A stretch of 64,000 nt of DNA from the NCBI RefSeq assembly GCF_000259075.1, contig NZ_AJKI01000014.1, positions 1-64,000 of the forward strand. Direction: 5' to 3'. This document shows, one piece after another, positions 25,917 through 34,333 of the stretch. The notes beneath the pieces are model-generated. The model saw nothing but the letters and a program-made list of their open reading frames with translations, ran no database searches and was not told the origin of the DNA. This stretch comes from Marinilabilia salmonicolor JCM 21150 (lineage in GTDB: Bacteria; Bacteroidota; Bacteroidia; Bacteroidales; Marinilabiliaceae). The translations under genes and the position numbers were made by a program. Position 1 is the stretch's first letter, and each line of letters opens with the position of its first letter.

Positions 25917-26152
25917 TAGTATCTTTCCATAATGTACCACTTGCTGCGTTACGCTTGCCGCCAAAATACTCATCCCGATTGTGCTTTTTGTTGGTTTTTT
26001 GTTCAAAAAACCATACAAAAGCTACTTCGGGACTCAGTTTTTGGCGGCTTCGCAAGCCCCCGAAGAAAAATCGGGGCAGACTTTGCAACTGGCACATTCT
26101 AACCAGACACATGACTTTTTACAAACCTTCCCGACTTTATAAACGGGCACTA
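25917..26152. repeat. MITE-like element, family B', copy 2
   Basis: 236 bp. Left end TAGTATCTTTCCATAATGT, right end ACTTTATAAACGGGCACTA. Inside are CTGCGTTACGCTTGCCGCC, a hairpin GGTTTTTTGTTCAAAAAACC and GGCGGCTTCGCAAGCC. It is the same element as 62802-63067 in opposite orientation, and related to 21225-21391. Confidence 0.75.
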
Positions 26153-26182
26153 ACCTGAACCATTCATAAATTATCTATTACA

Positions 26183-26274
26183 ATGTTCAACTACCGGCTA
26201 AATACAGGCGTCCTCAATAAAATTGACTTGAAAATAAATTATTATTCCCTTCATCAATTTTCTTTGCGGTTGCC
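26183..26274. repeat. Family C repeat, copy 1
   Basis: ATGTTCAACTACCGGCTA at 26183 and CATCAATTTTCTTTGCGG near 26252-26270 match a second copy at 50909-50998 with similar spacing. Nearby AACGAAGTTCGACG (26318-26331) also occurs, inverted, beside copy 2. No coding potential. Confidence 0.5.
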
Positions 26275-26423
26275 CGTATTTATTGGTATTTAAACATTTC
26301 ATGACGAAAACTCATGAAACGAAGTTCGACGAAGTCAATAGACCAGGGTAAATAATTGAATCATGAATTATTTACCACAAGTGGATAGCAACGTTACCGT
26401 TTGGTTTCCCATGTACGGCACAC

Positions 26424-26457
26424 AAAGAAAAGGCCGGTAACAAATTGCTACCGGCCT
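26424..26457 (-). terminator. Terminator of the biotin carrier gene
   Basis: On the minus strand AGGCCGGTA pairs with TACCGGCCT and is followed by TTTCTT, 26 bp past the stop. Confidence 0.85.
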
Positions 26458-26482
26458 CATTATTATAGTGTGAATAGTTGTA

Positions 26483-26803
26483 CTACTCAATCTCAACCAT
26501 CAAAAAGTTCTTCGAAATCCGTTGTCCTTTCTCCACAAGAATTTTCTTAATCTTTCCGTCGAAAGGCATATGAATTTCATTAATCATTTTCATGGCTTCA
26601 AGAAGCAAAATTACGTCACCCTCCTTAAGTTTCTGTCCTTTTTTGGCTTTAATATCAACCACCGTACCGGGAATAACAGACTTCAACTGATTAGGATCAG
26701 GCACCTCATATTTCTTGCGTTCCTTAAATTTACGGGTCAACCTGGTTTTATATTTCAGACTCAATATCTGAAAATCGACCAGTTCCTGATTATCGTCCTT
26801 CAT
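26483..26803 (-). CDS. Biotin carboxyl carrier protein (acyl-CoA carboxylase/decarboxylase)
   Basis: 106 residues. The C-terminal two thirds is a biotinyl-lipoyl domain: PGTVVDIKAKKGQKLKEGD, then the biotin acceptor LLLEAMKMINEIHMPFDG (Lys in EAMKM) and GQRISKNFLMVEIE. The N-terminal ~40 residues are charged and may dock to the carboxyltransferase. The domain swings carboxy-biotin between active sites. It lies 112 bp downstream of the carboxyltransferase gene on the same strand. A standalone carrier fits the methylmalonyl-CoA decarboxylase gamma subunit or a propionyl-CoA carboxylase carrier. Confidence 0.9.
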   Translation of the reverse strand: MKDDNQELVDFQILSLKYKTRLTRKFKERKKYEVPDPNQLKSVIPGTVVDIKAKKGQKLKEGDVILLLEAMKMINEIHMPFDGKIKKILVEKGQRISKNFLMVEIE

Positions 26804-26915
26804 AATTGCACATTTTTAATTCATACCCACCGGCAAGACCGGCTTTCCTATGATTTCAGAGAGCCCTTTCACTAAAAGCGGAAACAGGCTCCAATGGCGG
26901 GAATCCCCTCCACTG

Positions 26916-28460
26916 TTAAAATGGAGGTATTCCGTGTTTTTTCTCGGGACGATGATCTTCTTTGCTAACGGAAACATCAAGCGCATGAAGGAGCATCTTA
27001 CGAGTTTCATCAGGCTCAATCACAGAGTCGATGTAACCTTTGGCTGCTGCAACGTAAGGATTGGCAAATTTCTCCTTATATTCCTGCACCTTCAACTGAC
27101 GCATTTTTTCAGGATCATCCGCTTCCTCAATTTCTTTCTTGAAGATAATATTGGCAGCACCCTCAGGCCCCATCACTGCAATCTCGGCAGTAGGCCATGC
27201 AAACATAAAGTCGGCATGCAGGTGACGGGAGTTCATGGCAATATAACCACCTCCATAAGCTTTTCTGAGGATAACTGTAATTTTAGGCACAGTAGCTTCT
27301 GAATAAGCATAAAGCACTTTGGCTCCGTGACGAATGACTCCTGCATGTTCCTGGTCGATTCCAGGCAAATACCCAGGCATATCCTCAAGTGTAATAATGG
27401 GAATATTAAAGGCGTCGCAGTAGCGAATGAAACGGGCAGCTTTATCTGAACTGTCGGTATCGAGCACACCTGCCAGCACTAATGGCTGGTTGGCTACAAA
27501 ACCAATAGTTTCACCATTCATCCGACCAAAACCAATAACAATATTGGCGGCAAAAAGCTCCTGAATCTCAAAGAAATCGGAATCATCCACAATGGCTTTG
27601 ATAACGTCCCGCACATCGTAAGGATTCTTTGGGTTGCTGGGGATAATATCCTCAACCTTGGCCTTACTTTTCGGAGGTTTAGGCGGAAATGCCTTGGCCT
27701 TCTGCTTGTTATTCCACGGAATAAACGTGATCAGTTTCTTGATCTGATCAAAGCATTCTGCCTCACTGTTGGCAAAGAAATGAGCATTACCGGTAATCTC
27801 GGCATGCACGCGGGCACCACCAAGATCCTCCATGGAAATTTCTTCTCCCAGAACAGTCTTGATAACGTTAGGACCTGTAATAAACATCTTACTGATTTTA
27901 TCCACAGTGAACACAAAGTCAGTAAGAGCCGGTGAGTAAACAGCACCTCCGGCACATGGCCCGAGAATTACGGAGATCTGAGGAATAACCCCTGAGGCAA
28001 TGGTATTGCGATAGAAAATTTCACCATACCCGGCCAATGAATTTACACCCTCCTGAATACGGGCACCACCGGAATCATTGATTCCAATAAGAGGCACTCT
28101 CATTTTCAGAGCATGATCCATAATCTTTGTGATCTTACGGGCATGCATCAATCCCAAAGATCCACCGGCAACGGTGAAATCCTGAGCAAACACACACACA
28201 GGAGCCCCATAAATGGTCCCTGTACCGATAATCACACCATCACCATGTAATTGCTTTTTGTCCATACCGAAGTCACGGGCTTCGTGCTCAACAAAAAGGT
28301 CATACTCGGTAAAAGAATCCTGGTCCAACAAGGCCAAAATACGTTCACGGGCCGTCATTTTACCCATGGCGGTTTGTTTCTCAATGGCTTTCTCGCCACC
28401 GCCTTGCTGTACTTTTTCTCTCCTTTTCCGAAGGTCAAGGATGTACTTTTTTAATGACAT
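26916..28460 (-). CDS. Acyl-CoA carboxyltransferase subunit (methylmalonyl-CoA decarboxylase/propionyl-CoA carboxylase type)
   Basis: 514 residues from the ATG at 28458-28460 (the in-frame TTG six bases upstream is unlikely). It has the two crotonase-like halves of the family: IGINDSGGARIQEGVNSLAGYGEIFYRN and ISVILGPCAGGAVYSPALTDF in the N half, LPGIDQEHAGVIRHGAKVLYAYSEATVPK and RKAYGGGYIAMNSR in the C half. It moves the carboxyl group between biotin and propionyl/methylmalonyl-CoA. No biotin carboxylase or membrane beta subunit is adjacent, so ATP-driven or Na+-linked use cannot be told. In Bacteroidota this enzyme usually serves the succinate-propionate route. Confidence 0.92.
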   Translation of the reverse strand: MSLKKYILDLRKRREKVQQGGGEKAIEKQTAMGKMTARERILALLDQDSFTEYDLFVEHEARDFGMDKKQLHGDGVIIGTGTIYGAPVCVFAQDFTVAGGSLGLMHARKITKIMDHALKMRVPLIGINDSGGARIQEGVNSLAGYGEIFYRNTIASGVIPQISVILGPCAGGAVYSPALTDFVFTVDKISKMFITGPNVIKTVLGEEISMEDLGGARVHAEITGNAHFFANSEAECFDQIKKLITFIPWNNKQKAKAFPPKPPKSKAKVEDIIPSNPKNPYDVRDVIKAIVDDSDFFEIQELFAANIVIGFGRMNGETIGFVANQPLVLAGVLDTDSSDKAARFIRYCDAFNIPIITLEDMPGYLPGIDQEHAGVIRHGAKVLYAYSEATVPKITVILRKAYGGGYIAMNSRHLHADFMFAWPTAEIAVMGPEGAANIIFKKEIEEADDPEKMRQLKVQEYKEKFANPYVAAAKGYIDSVIEPDETRKMLLHALDVSVSKEDHRPEKKHGIPPF

Positions 28461-28631
28461 AAACAAAAGTTTTGGTTAATCACCTATCAGTCAAGATTCA
28501 ATACACAAATCTGCTGAAAAATCAGGGTGCATAATTACAAATTTTACAGGAAAGAGTTGCATGAATATTTGAATATTTTAACAGCCTACACTGCAAGTTG
28601 CTGAACTACAATAAGTAAATTTTAGACTAAA

Positions 28632-28788
28632 TAGTGTTTGTCTATAAAGTCCAACTTCTGCGTTTTTGCTCAAAATCTAAATCCTCAAATACATTTAGTA
28701 TTCTGCGGCTTTAGATTTTTCACACGCCTTGAATTTGAACTTTCTATTTCAAACACACAAAAAACGCTTAGTTTATGGACAGACACTA
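28632..28788. repeat. MITE-like element, family B, complete copy at the LptF/G-type gene
   Basis: 157 bp. Left end TAGTGTTTGTCTATAAAGT and right end TTTATGGACAGACACTA are inverted copies. The interior is also palindromic: AAAATCTAAA pairs with TTTAGATTTT, and GCGTTTTTG with CAAAAAACGC. The last three bases, read on the minus strand, are the TAG stop codon of the permease gene. Confidence 0.82.
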
Positions 28789-29871
28789 CTTGGGTGCCCG
28801 GTAATAAAGTAAAACACCAATACCCGCAAACACAAAATTAGGTAGCCAGGTGGCCACTATGGGTGACAAATTACCATTTATAGCAAACGTTGTTGAAATA
28901 GTCATGAATAAAATATACGAAAAACTAAGCGCGATGCCAACCCCAATATGTAATCCCATACCACCTCTGGTTTTTCGAGAGGCCAGTGAAACACCAATCA
29001 GCGTAAGTATAAAGGCCGAAAAAGGAGATGCAATTCGCCGGTGCTTTTCAATAAGATAGGGCTCGATATTTCCTACTCCCCGGGCTGTTTGCTCATCAAT
29101 GTAGTCTTCAAGTTCAGGATTGGTCATGGTCTCGAAAAACTTCCGCTCTTCCTTGAAATCGGCAGGCTTCATATTAACGACCGTATCCATCTCCTCCCCC
29201 TTGGAGATGGTCATTCGTCCCTCTTCAGAAAAGTCACGACGAATATAATCTTCAAAAATCCATTTGCCGTTAATACTGTCATACTTCACTTTCTCGGCAG
29301 TAATTTTCAATCTCAAATCTTTGTCTTCAATTTTCTCCAGGCTGAAATCATCTCCACGCTCTCTAAAAGAAGAATACCGACGCATATAAATAAACAAACC
29401 GGGCTCTATCTGCATATGGATATTACTCATCCCGGTTTCCTTTATCTCTTTTACATAGTAATTTTCAAAATCTATACGAACCTTGTTGGATGGAGGAATT
29501 ATATACCCTCCCATCACATAAGAAAAAGCGGTTAAAATAGCTGCTCCTATAAAATATGGATACAAAAGACGTTTAAAACTGACTCCACTGGATAAAATAG
29601 CAATAATCTCAGTATCGTAAGCCATTTTAGAGGTGAAGAAGATCACTGCAATAAAGACAAACAGCGGAGTAAACAGGTTCGCAAAATAAGGGATGAAGTT
29701 GAAATAGTAATCAAAAACAATGGCCTCAAGAGGGGCGTCAGTCTCCAGAAAATCGTCAATTTTCTCCGCCAGATCAAACACCACCGATATACTCAATATC
29801 AGCAATATAGCGAAGAAAAAAGTTCCCAGAAACTTTTTCAGTATGTAAACGTCTATTTTTTTTAGAATCAT
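28786..29871 (-). CDS. LptF/LptG-family permease of the LPS export ABC transporter
   Basis: 361 residues. Three N-terminal membrane helices (FFFAILLILSISVVFDL, LFTPLFVFIAVIFFTSKM, YPYFIGAAILTAFSYVMGG), a periplasmic beta-rich (beta-jellyroll-like) domain (~130-260) and three C-terminal helices match the YjgP/YjgQ family. With LptB it extracts lipopolysaccharide from the inner membrane towards the LptC-A-D bridge. It follows tgt by 49 bp; this pair is common in Bacteroidota as far as I know. LptF versus LptG cannot be decided. Its TAG stop is formed by the end of a MITE-like element, so the original C-terminus may have been changed by a few residues. Confidence 0.88.
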   Translation of the reverse strand: MILKKIDVYILKKFLGTFFFAILLILSISVVFDLAEKIDDFLETDAPLEAIVFDYYFNFIPYFANLFTPLFVFIAVIFFTSKMAYDTEIIAILSSGVSFKRLLYPYFIGAAILTAFSYVMGGYIIPPSNKVRIDFENYYVKEIKETGMSNIHMQIEPGLFIYMRRYSSFRERGDDFSLEKIEDKDLRLKITAEKVKYDSINGKWIFEDYIRRDFSEEGRMTISKGEEMDTVVNMKPADFKEERKFFETMTNPELEDYIDEQTARGVGNIEPYLIEKHRRIASPFSAFILTLIGVSLASRKTRGGMGLHIGVGIALSFSYILFMTISTTFAINGNLSPIVATWLPNFVFAGIGVLLYYRAPK

Positions 29872-29920
29872 CCTCTTATCAGAATTTTTACTTACAAAGG
29901 AACAAAAAACAAAACATTTC

Positions 29921-31051
29921 TTACAAACGCCTTGCCAGTTGTTTTACCATTTGATCTTTCCATCCGCTGAAAGTACCGTCCTGAATCTGCCTTCGGGCCT
30001 CTCCCACCAACCAGAGATAAAAGGACAAATTATGAATGGATGCCACCTGAGGCCCCAGCATTTCACGGGAAATGAACAAATGCCTCAGATATGCTTTTGA
30101 ATATATAGTATCGAAAGAACAATGACCGTCAGGATCAACCGGAGAAAAATCATTTTTCCACTTTTCATTCCGGATATTAATTATCCCCTCACTGGTAAAA
30201 AGCATCCCGTTGCGACCGTTGCGGGTAGGCATCACGCAATCAAACATATCCACTCCCCGGCTTATAGCCTCCAGCAAATTCACAGGAGTGCCCACCCCCA
30301 TGAGATAACGGGGTTTATCTTTTGGCAGAATCTCATTGACCACCTCTATCATTTCATACATCACATCCTCTGGTTCGCCTACCGCCAAACCACCGATGGC
30401 GTTTCCTTCACGATTGAAAGAAGCGATATACTCAGCTGATCTTCTGCGCAAATCGGCATATCCCGCCCCCTGAACAATGGGAAAGAAAGTCTGGCTGTAC
30501 CCATATTTAGGATCTGTGGAGTCAAAACGATCCAAACCACGCTTCAACCATTTGTGCGTGAGCTCCATCGACTGAAGTGCATACTTATAATCGGCATCTC
30601 CCGGCGGGCACTCATCAAAGGCCATAATGATATCTGCACCAATGGTTCGCTGAATATCCACTACATTTTCGGGAGTAAACAAATGTCTGGAACCATCAAG
30701 ATGGGACTGAAACTCGGCCCCCTCAGCCGTAAGTTTTCGCTTATCACTCAGTGAAAAGACCTGAAATCCGCCACTGTCGGTCAGTATTGGCTTGTCCCAA
30801 GCATTGAAACGATGCAACCCACCGGCCTGCTCCAGTACTTCCAGACCGGGACGTAAATATAAATGATAGGTATTTCCCAGTATTATGTGAGCTTTCACTT
30901 CATCTTTCAGGTCATTTACATGAATCCCCTTGACGCTGCCCACGGTGCCCACAGGCATAAAAACAGGTGTCGGAATTTTACCGTGATCAGTGATTACCTC
31001 TCCGGCTCTGGCGGCTGTTTGATGATCTGTTTTTTCTAAAGTAAATTGCAT
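29921..31051 (-). CDS. tgt: Queuine/preQ1 tRNA-ribosyltransferase
   Basis: 376 residues from the ATG at 31049-31051 (the longer frame to 31102 comes from upstream sequence next to a repeat). Typical Tgt: ARAGEVITDHGKIPTPVFMPVGT, LTDSGGFQVFSL with the general acid Asp, FDECPPGD, GGLAVGEPEDVMYEMIEVV, and nucleophile Asp in DMFDCVMPTRNGRNG. It exchanges guanine 34 for preQ1 in tRNAs with GUN anticodons. The usual CxCxxC zinc ligands before YSKAYLRHLF are mostly replaced (GHCSFD), leaving one Cys, as I recall for other Bacteroidota. Promoter box near 31244; a truncated element lies in the leader. Confidence 0.95.
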   Translation of the reverse strand: MQFTLEKTDHQTAARAGEVITDHGKIPTPVFMPVGTVGSVKGIHVNDLKDEVKAHIILGNTYHLYLRPGLEVLEQAGGLHRFNAWDKPILTDSGGFQVFSLSDKRKLTAEGAEFQSHLDGSRHLFTPENVVDIQRTIGADIIMAFDECPPGDADYKYALQSMELTHKWLKRGLDRFDSTDPKYGYSQTFFPIVQGAGYADLRRRSAEYIASFNREGNAIGGLAVGEPEDVMYEMIEVVNEILPKDKPRYLMGVGTPVNLLEAISRGVDMFDCVMPTRNGRNGMLFTSEGIINIRNEKWKNDFSPVDPDGHCSFDTIYSKAYLRHLFISREMLGPQVASIHNLSFYLWLVGEARRQIQDGTFSGWKDQMVKQLARRL

Positions 31052-31079
31052 TCGTTTGGATTCCCTCAAAATGATTAAA

Positions 31080-31214
31080 TAGTGTTTGTCTATAAAGTCC
31101 AACTTCTGCGTTGTTGCTCAAAATATAAACCCTCAAATACATTAGTATTCTGCGGTTTAGATTTTTCACACGCCTTGAATTTGAACTTTCTATCTCAAAC
31201 ACGTGAAAAACGCT
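31080..31214. repeat. MITE-like element, family B, 3'-truncated copy in the tgt leader
   Basis: Starts TAGTGTTTGTCTATAAAGT and matches the other B copies up to AACACGTGAAAAACGCT, then loses the right terminus. It lies between the putative tgt promoter (31244-31251) and the tgt start (31051), so it would be transcribed in the 5' leader. Confidence 0.75.
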
Positions 31215-31243
31215 AAATGAATGTATCTGATTAATCAGGTTTG

Positions 31244-31251
31244 CAAAGATA
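31244..31251 (-). promoter_or_regulatory. Putative tgt-lpt promoter
   Basis: On the minus strand TATCTTTGC is an excellent -7 box (TAnnTTTG). The -33 box is poor. Confidence 0.45.
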
Positions 31252-31330
31252 CAAGTATTGGCCGTTTTTTCGTTCTTAATTGTAAGCTAAGGAAAAAAAT
31301 CGCACTTTTGCCCGTCAATTTTCAGAAACT

Positions 31331-32467
31331 ATGAACATTCCTCATCCAAACACAATCGAAATCATCCTTCTAACACTGATGCTGATGGTATGGCTCTGGC
31401 AGTTTTTCTTTCTGATCAGACGAATTCTTCCCGTTGCCCGCCATAAGGAGACTTCCCCTTCGGACGCTGATTTCCCGCCTGTTTCTGTTGTCATAAGTGC
31501 CAAAAACGAAGAAGAGAATCTGGAAACCTTCCTGCCCGAAGTTTTGAATCAGGATTATCCTGAGTTTCAGGTTGTGGTGGTAAATGATGGTTCGGAAGAC
31601 GACACGGACATGGTTCTGACCCGACTCAAGGCTATACACCCCCACCTTTATATTACCAGGATTGCTCCTGACAAGAAATTCTATCATGGCAAAAAGCTGC
31701 CCCTTTCCCTTGGGATAAAAGCGGCCAAACACGACATACTTGTGCTTACAGATGCCGACTGCCGGCCTGCCACCGACCAATGGCTGAAGCACATGGTGAC
31801 GGCTTTACATAGTCGAAATAAAGAACTGGTTCTGGGCATTGGAAATTACAAAAAAACAAAAGGATTCACCAACCTTTGGTTACGTTACGACACCTTTACC
31901 ATCGCCATTCAATACCTGGGATTTGCATTGAGCGGAAAGCCATACATGGCCACCGGCCGGAACATGGCCTATTCCAAACAACTGTTTCAAAAAACCGGCG
32001 GATTTAAAAATCATATCTATGTGGCATCCGGAGATGATGATTTATTTGTACAGGAAGCTGCCAACAAGACCAATACTGCTGTTTGCATGGCAGCAGAAGC
32101 CCACACCATCAGCGCCCCTCCTTCCTCCTTTAAAAAGTGGAGGGAACAAAAGATAAGACATCTTTCCACTGCGTCGCATTACAAAAAATCCATCAAATTT
32201 TCCCTGCTGACAGAGCCGGTTACCAGAGAATTATTCTGGGCACTTACCCTTTATTTTATATTTTTTCCTAATTTTGGGCTGCTGATATTGCCTTTTTCAT
32301 TATTATTGTTTTTATTCAAACTTATTATCTGGAAAAAGGCATCAGATAAAACCGGAATGGGGAAAATTTTCTGGGGGCTGTTACTATTTGATATTATTCA
32401 ACCTTTAATCATCGCCTTCAGCCATTTCGGAAATCTGACAGGGTCAAAAAAAAGGAAATGGAAATAA
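31331..32467 (+). CDS. Membrane-bound family 2 glycosyltransferase
   Basis: 378 residues. An N-terminal helix (IEIILLTLMLMVWLWQFFFLI) leads into a GT2 GT-A domain: VSVVISAKNEEENL, VVNDGSEDDT (nucleotide-binding Asp), LTDADCRP (DxD-like), then GDDDLFVQEA and the acceptor-site WREQKIRH. Two or three C-terminal helices follow (LFWALTLYFIFFPNFGLLILPFSLLLFLF). It transfers a sugar from an NDP donor to a lipid or polysaccharide at the inner membrane; the donor and acceptor are unknown. The last 10 bases overlap the sigma-factor gene, indicating translational coupling. Confidence 0.88.
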   Translation: MNIPHPNTIEIILLTLMLMVWLWQFFFLIRRILPVARHKETSPSDADFPPVSVVISAKNEEENLETFLPEVLNQDYPEFQVVVVNDGSEDDTDMVLTRLKAIHPHLYITRIAPDKKFYHGKKLPLSLGIKAAKHDILVLTDADCRPATDQWLKHMVTALHSRNKELVLGIGNYKKTKGFTNLWLRYDTFTIAIQYLGFALSGKPYMATGRNMAYSKQLFQKTGGFKNHIYVASGDDDLFVQEAANKTNTAVCMAAEAHTISAPPSSFKKWREQKIRHLSTASHYKKSIKFSLLTEPVTRELFWALTLYFIFFPNFGLLILPFSLLLFLFKLIIWKKASDKTGMGKIFWGLLLFDIIQPLIIAFSHFGNLTGSKKRKWK

Positions 32468-33069
32468 ATCCGAACTTATCAGATAAGGCAAGGTACGACC
32501 TTGAATTGGTTGACAAAGCAGTGGAAGGCGATCAAAAGGCCTATGCAGAGCTTATGGCCCGTTACCGGGATGCCATCTACTTCATGCTGCTCAAAATGAT
32601 AAACAATAAAACCGATGCAGAGGATCTGACCATTGAAGCATTCGGAAAAGCCTTTAAAAACCTCAGTCAGTATTCGCCTAACTATGCATTCAGCACCTGG
32701 CTGTTTAAAATTGCATCCAACAACTGCATAGACTATCTTCGCAAGAAAAGAAACAACCATGTGAGCATCGATGGAGGCTATGCTTCCGACGAAAAAGAAA
32801 CCGAGCCTCAGATTCATCTCAAAGATGAAACCCCTGACCCGGAAGAATACATGATCAGGGAGCAAAAAGTAGTCTTGATGCGTACCGTAGTCAAGAAACT
32901 GAAACCCCGCTATCGCACCCTTATCGAACTCCGCTACTTTAAGGAATATTCTTACGAAGAGATTTCAGAAGAACTGGATCTTCCTCTGGGAACTGTAAAA
33001 GCTCAATTGTTCAGGGCCCGCGAACTTCTTTTCAACACCCTGAAAAACTCCGAGGTAAAAAAACATTAA
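32458..33069 (+). CDS. ECF-type RNA polymerase sigma factor
   Basis: 203 residues. Region 2 (YRDAIYFMLLKMINNKTDAED through FSTWLFKIASNNCIDYLRKKR) and region 4 (LKPRYRTLIELRYFKEYSYE with EEISEELDLPLGTVKAQLFRAR) are both complete, with no region 3 and no C-terminal extension, as in ECF (sigma-70 group 4) factors. The linker (~105-135) is acidic. No anti-sigma gene is adjacent; the GT2 gene overlaps its start and rsmG follows 50 bp later. Its regulon is unknown. In Bacteroidota an ECF factor in this kind of housekeeping context often acts on general envelope functions, but that is only inference. Confidence 0.92.
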   Translation: MEINPNLSDKARYDLELVDKAVEGDQKAYAELMARYRDAIYFMLLKMINNKTDAEDLTIEAFGKAFKNLSQYSPNYAFSTWLFKIASNNCIDYLRKKRNNHVSIDGGYASDEKETEPQIHLKDETPDPEEYMIREQKVVLMRTVVKKLKPRYRTLIELRYFKEYSYEEISEELDLPLGTVKAQLFRARELLFNTLKNSEVKKH

Positions 33070-33119
33070 TGATACTCTTTTAATTTTCTCAAGCGCTAAA
33101 GTGCTATAGTTAATTTTTC

Positions 33120-33740
33120 ATGGACATCCTTTTCAAATATTTCCCTGCTCTGACTTCATTACAAAAAGAACAGTTTGCTCAACTCAAATCCATTTACACC
33201 GATTGGAACAGTAAGATCAATGTTATTTCCCGAAAAGATCTGGACAGTTTTTATCTGCACCATGTCCTGCATTCACTGGCAATAGCACAATTCGTCAATT
33301 TTATTCCGGGCACCCGAATCATCGATGTGGGAACCGGCGGCGGATTTCCGGGAATCCCACTGAGCATATTTTTTCCGGAGACACAATTTACCCTGCTCGA
33401 CTCCATCGCGAAGAAAATAAAAGTTGTACAAGCAGTTTCGGATGCATTGGAATTAAAGAACACCTCTGCAGTGCAGTCACGCTCAGAAGATTTTAAAGGC
33501 AGATATGACTTTATCGTTAGCAGAGCTGTCACCAACCTGCCCGACTTTGTCAGACAAACCAGGCATCTGATAACATCAAAGTCATCAAACGCCATCGCCA
33601 ATGGCATTTTATACCTAAAAGGAGGAGATATTTCAGAAGAAACAGCACCCTTCAAAAAGAAGGTTTTTATCGCTTCAATCAGTGACTGGTTTGATGAGCC
33701 ATTCTTTGAAACAAAGAAACTTGTGCATCTTACTTTGTAA
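33120..33740 (+). CDS. rsmG: 16S rRNA (guanine-527-N7)-methyltransferase
   Basis: 206 residues, the family's normal length. SAM-binding motif DVGTGGGFPGIPLSIFFP, then FTLLDSIAKKIKVVQ and the catalytic-loop region VSRAVTNLPDFV. It methylates G527 in the 530 loop of 16S rRNA; loss gives low-level streptomycin resistance in other bacteria. It precedes the rpmH promoter. Confidence 0.95.
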   Translation: MDILFKYFPALTSLQKEQFAQLKSIYTDWNSKINVISRKDLDSFYLHHVLHSLAIAQFVNFIPGTRIIDVGTGGGFPGIPLSIFFPETQFTLLDSIAKKIKVVQAVSDALELKNTSAVQSRSEDFKGRYDFIVSRAVTNLPDFVRQTRHLITSKSSNAIANGILYLKGGDISEETAPFKKKVFIASISDWFDEPFFETKKLVHLTL

Positions 33741-33755
33741 AAATTGACCAACAAA

Positions 33756-33788
33756 GTTTTGGGAGACAAAAAAAACTTGTATTTTTGC
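33756..33788 (+). promoter_or_regulatory. Strong Bacteroidota-type promoter of rpmH
   Basis: TTTTG at 33757-33761 (-33 box) and TATTTTTG at 33780-33787 (-7 box, TAnnTTTG) are separated by 18 bp. The leader to the rpmH ATG would be ~150 bases. Confidence 0.68.
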
Positions 33789-33942
33789 AGTCCGAATTTC
33801 AGAAAAAAGGCAAAATAAATTCATAGTCACAACACAAGGACATTACAGGATATTTTGCAATAAGCTAAAATAACCTGAGTTCTTTATTCGGGACTTACTG
33901 AAAAGGAGTCTTCGGAGAAGAGTGATTTAAAAACACAGAAAA

Positions 33943-34101
33943 ATGAAAAGGACATTTCAACCATCAAACCGTAAGAGAAGAAACAAGCATGGTTTCAGAT
34001 CCAGAATGGCCACTGCTAACGGACGCCGTGTGCTTGCATCACGTCGCGCCAAAGGTCGTAAAAGACTTAGCGTAAGCAGCGAAAAGAGACACAAAGCATA
34101 A
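33943..34101 (+). CDS. rpmH: 50S ribosomal protein L34
   Basis: 52 residues, [20 protein letters not shown] to EKRHKA, the universal L34 sequence. Highly basic, a component of the large ribosomal subunit. Start at the ATG 33943-33945. Unlike the common rpmH-rnpA order, no rnpA follows: the next gene is a PASTA protein after a terminator. Confidence 0.98.
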   Translation: MKRTFQPSNRKRRNKHGFRSRMATANGRRVLASRRAKGRKRLSVSSEKRHKA

Positions 34102-34216
34102 ATAATGGACCGGGATTTTACTCCGGAATTAGACCATTAGATATGCCTCATGCAACTGATTTAAATCAAGTGCATGAAAAACCACATTCTTCTGCATTAC
34201 TGCAGATATATAAAAC

Positions 34217-34248
34217 AACAAGGATTCCTGTAGGATCCTTGTTTTTTT
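34217..34248 (+). terminator. rpmH terminator
   Basis: AACAAGGAT (34217-34225) pairs with ATCCTTGTT (34235-34243), followed by TTTTT. Confidence 0.88.
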
Positions 34249-34333
34249 ATATCCATACCTCATCGTCTCTCTTTTTATCCTGCTGTTTGTTGATTTTATG
34301 TTATTTTTGAGGTCAAAATAAAAACATGAAACC

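Noticed and set aside
31052-31102. N-terminal extension of tgt
   Set aside because: The extra 17 residues come from sequence just before a repeat element, and the Tgt family starts at the internal ATG at 31051.
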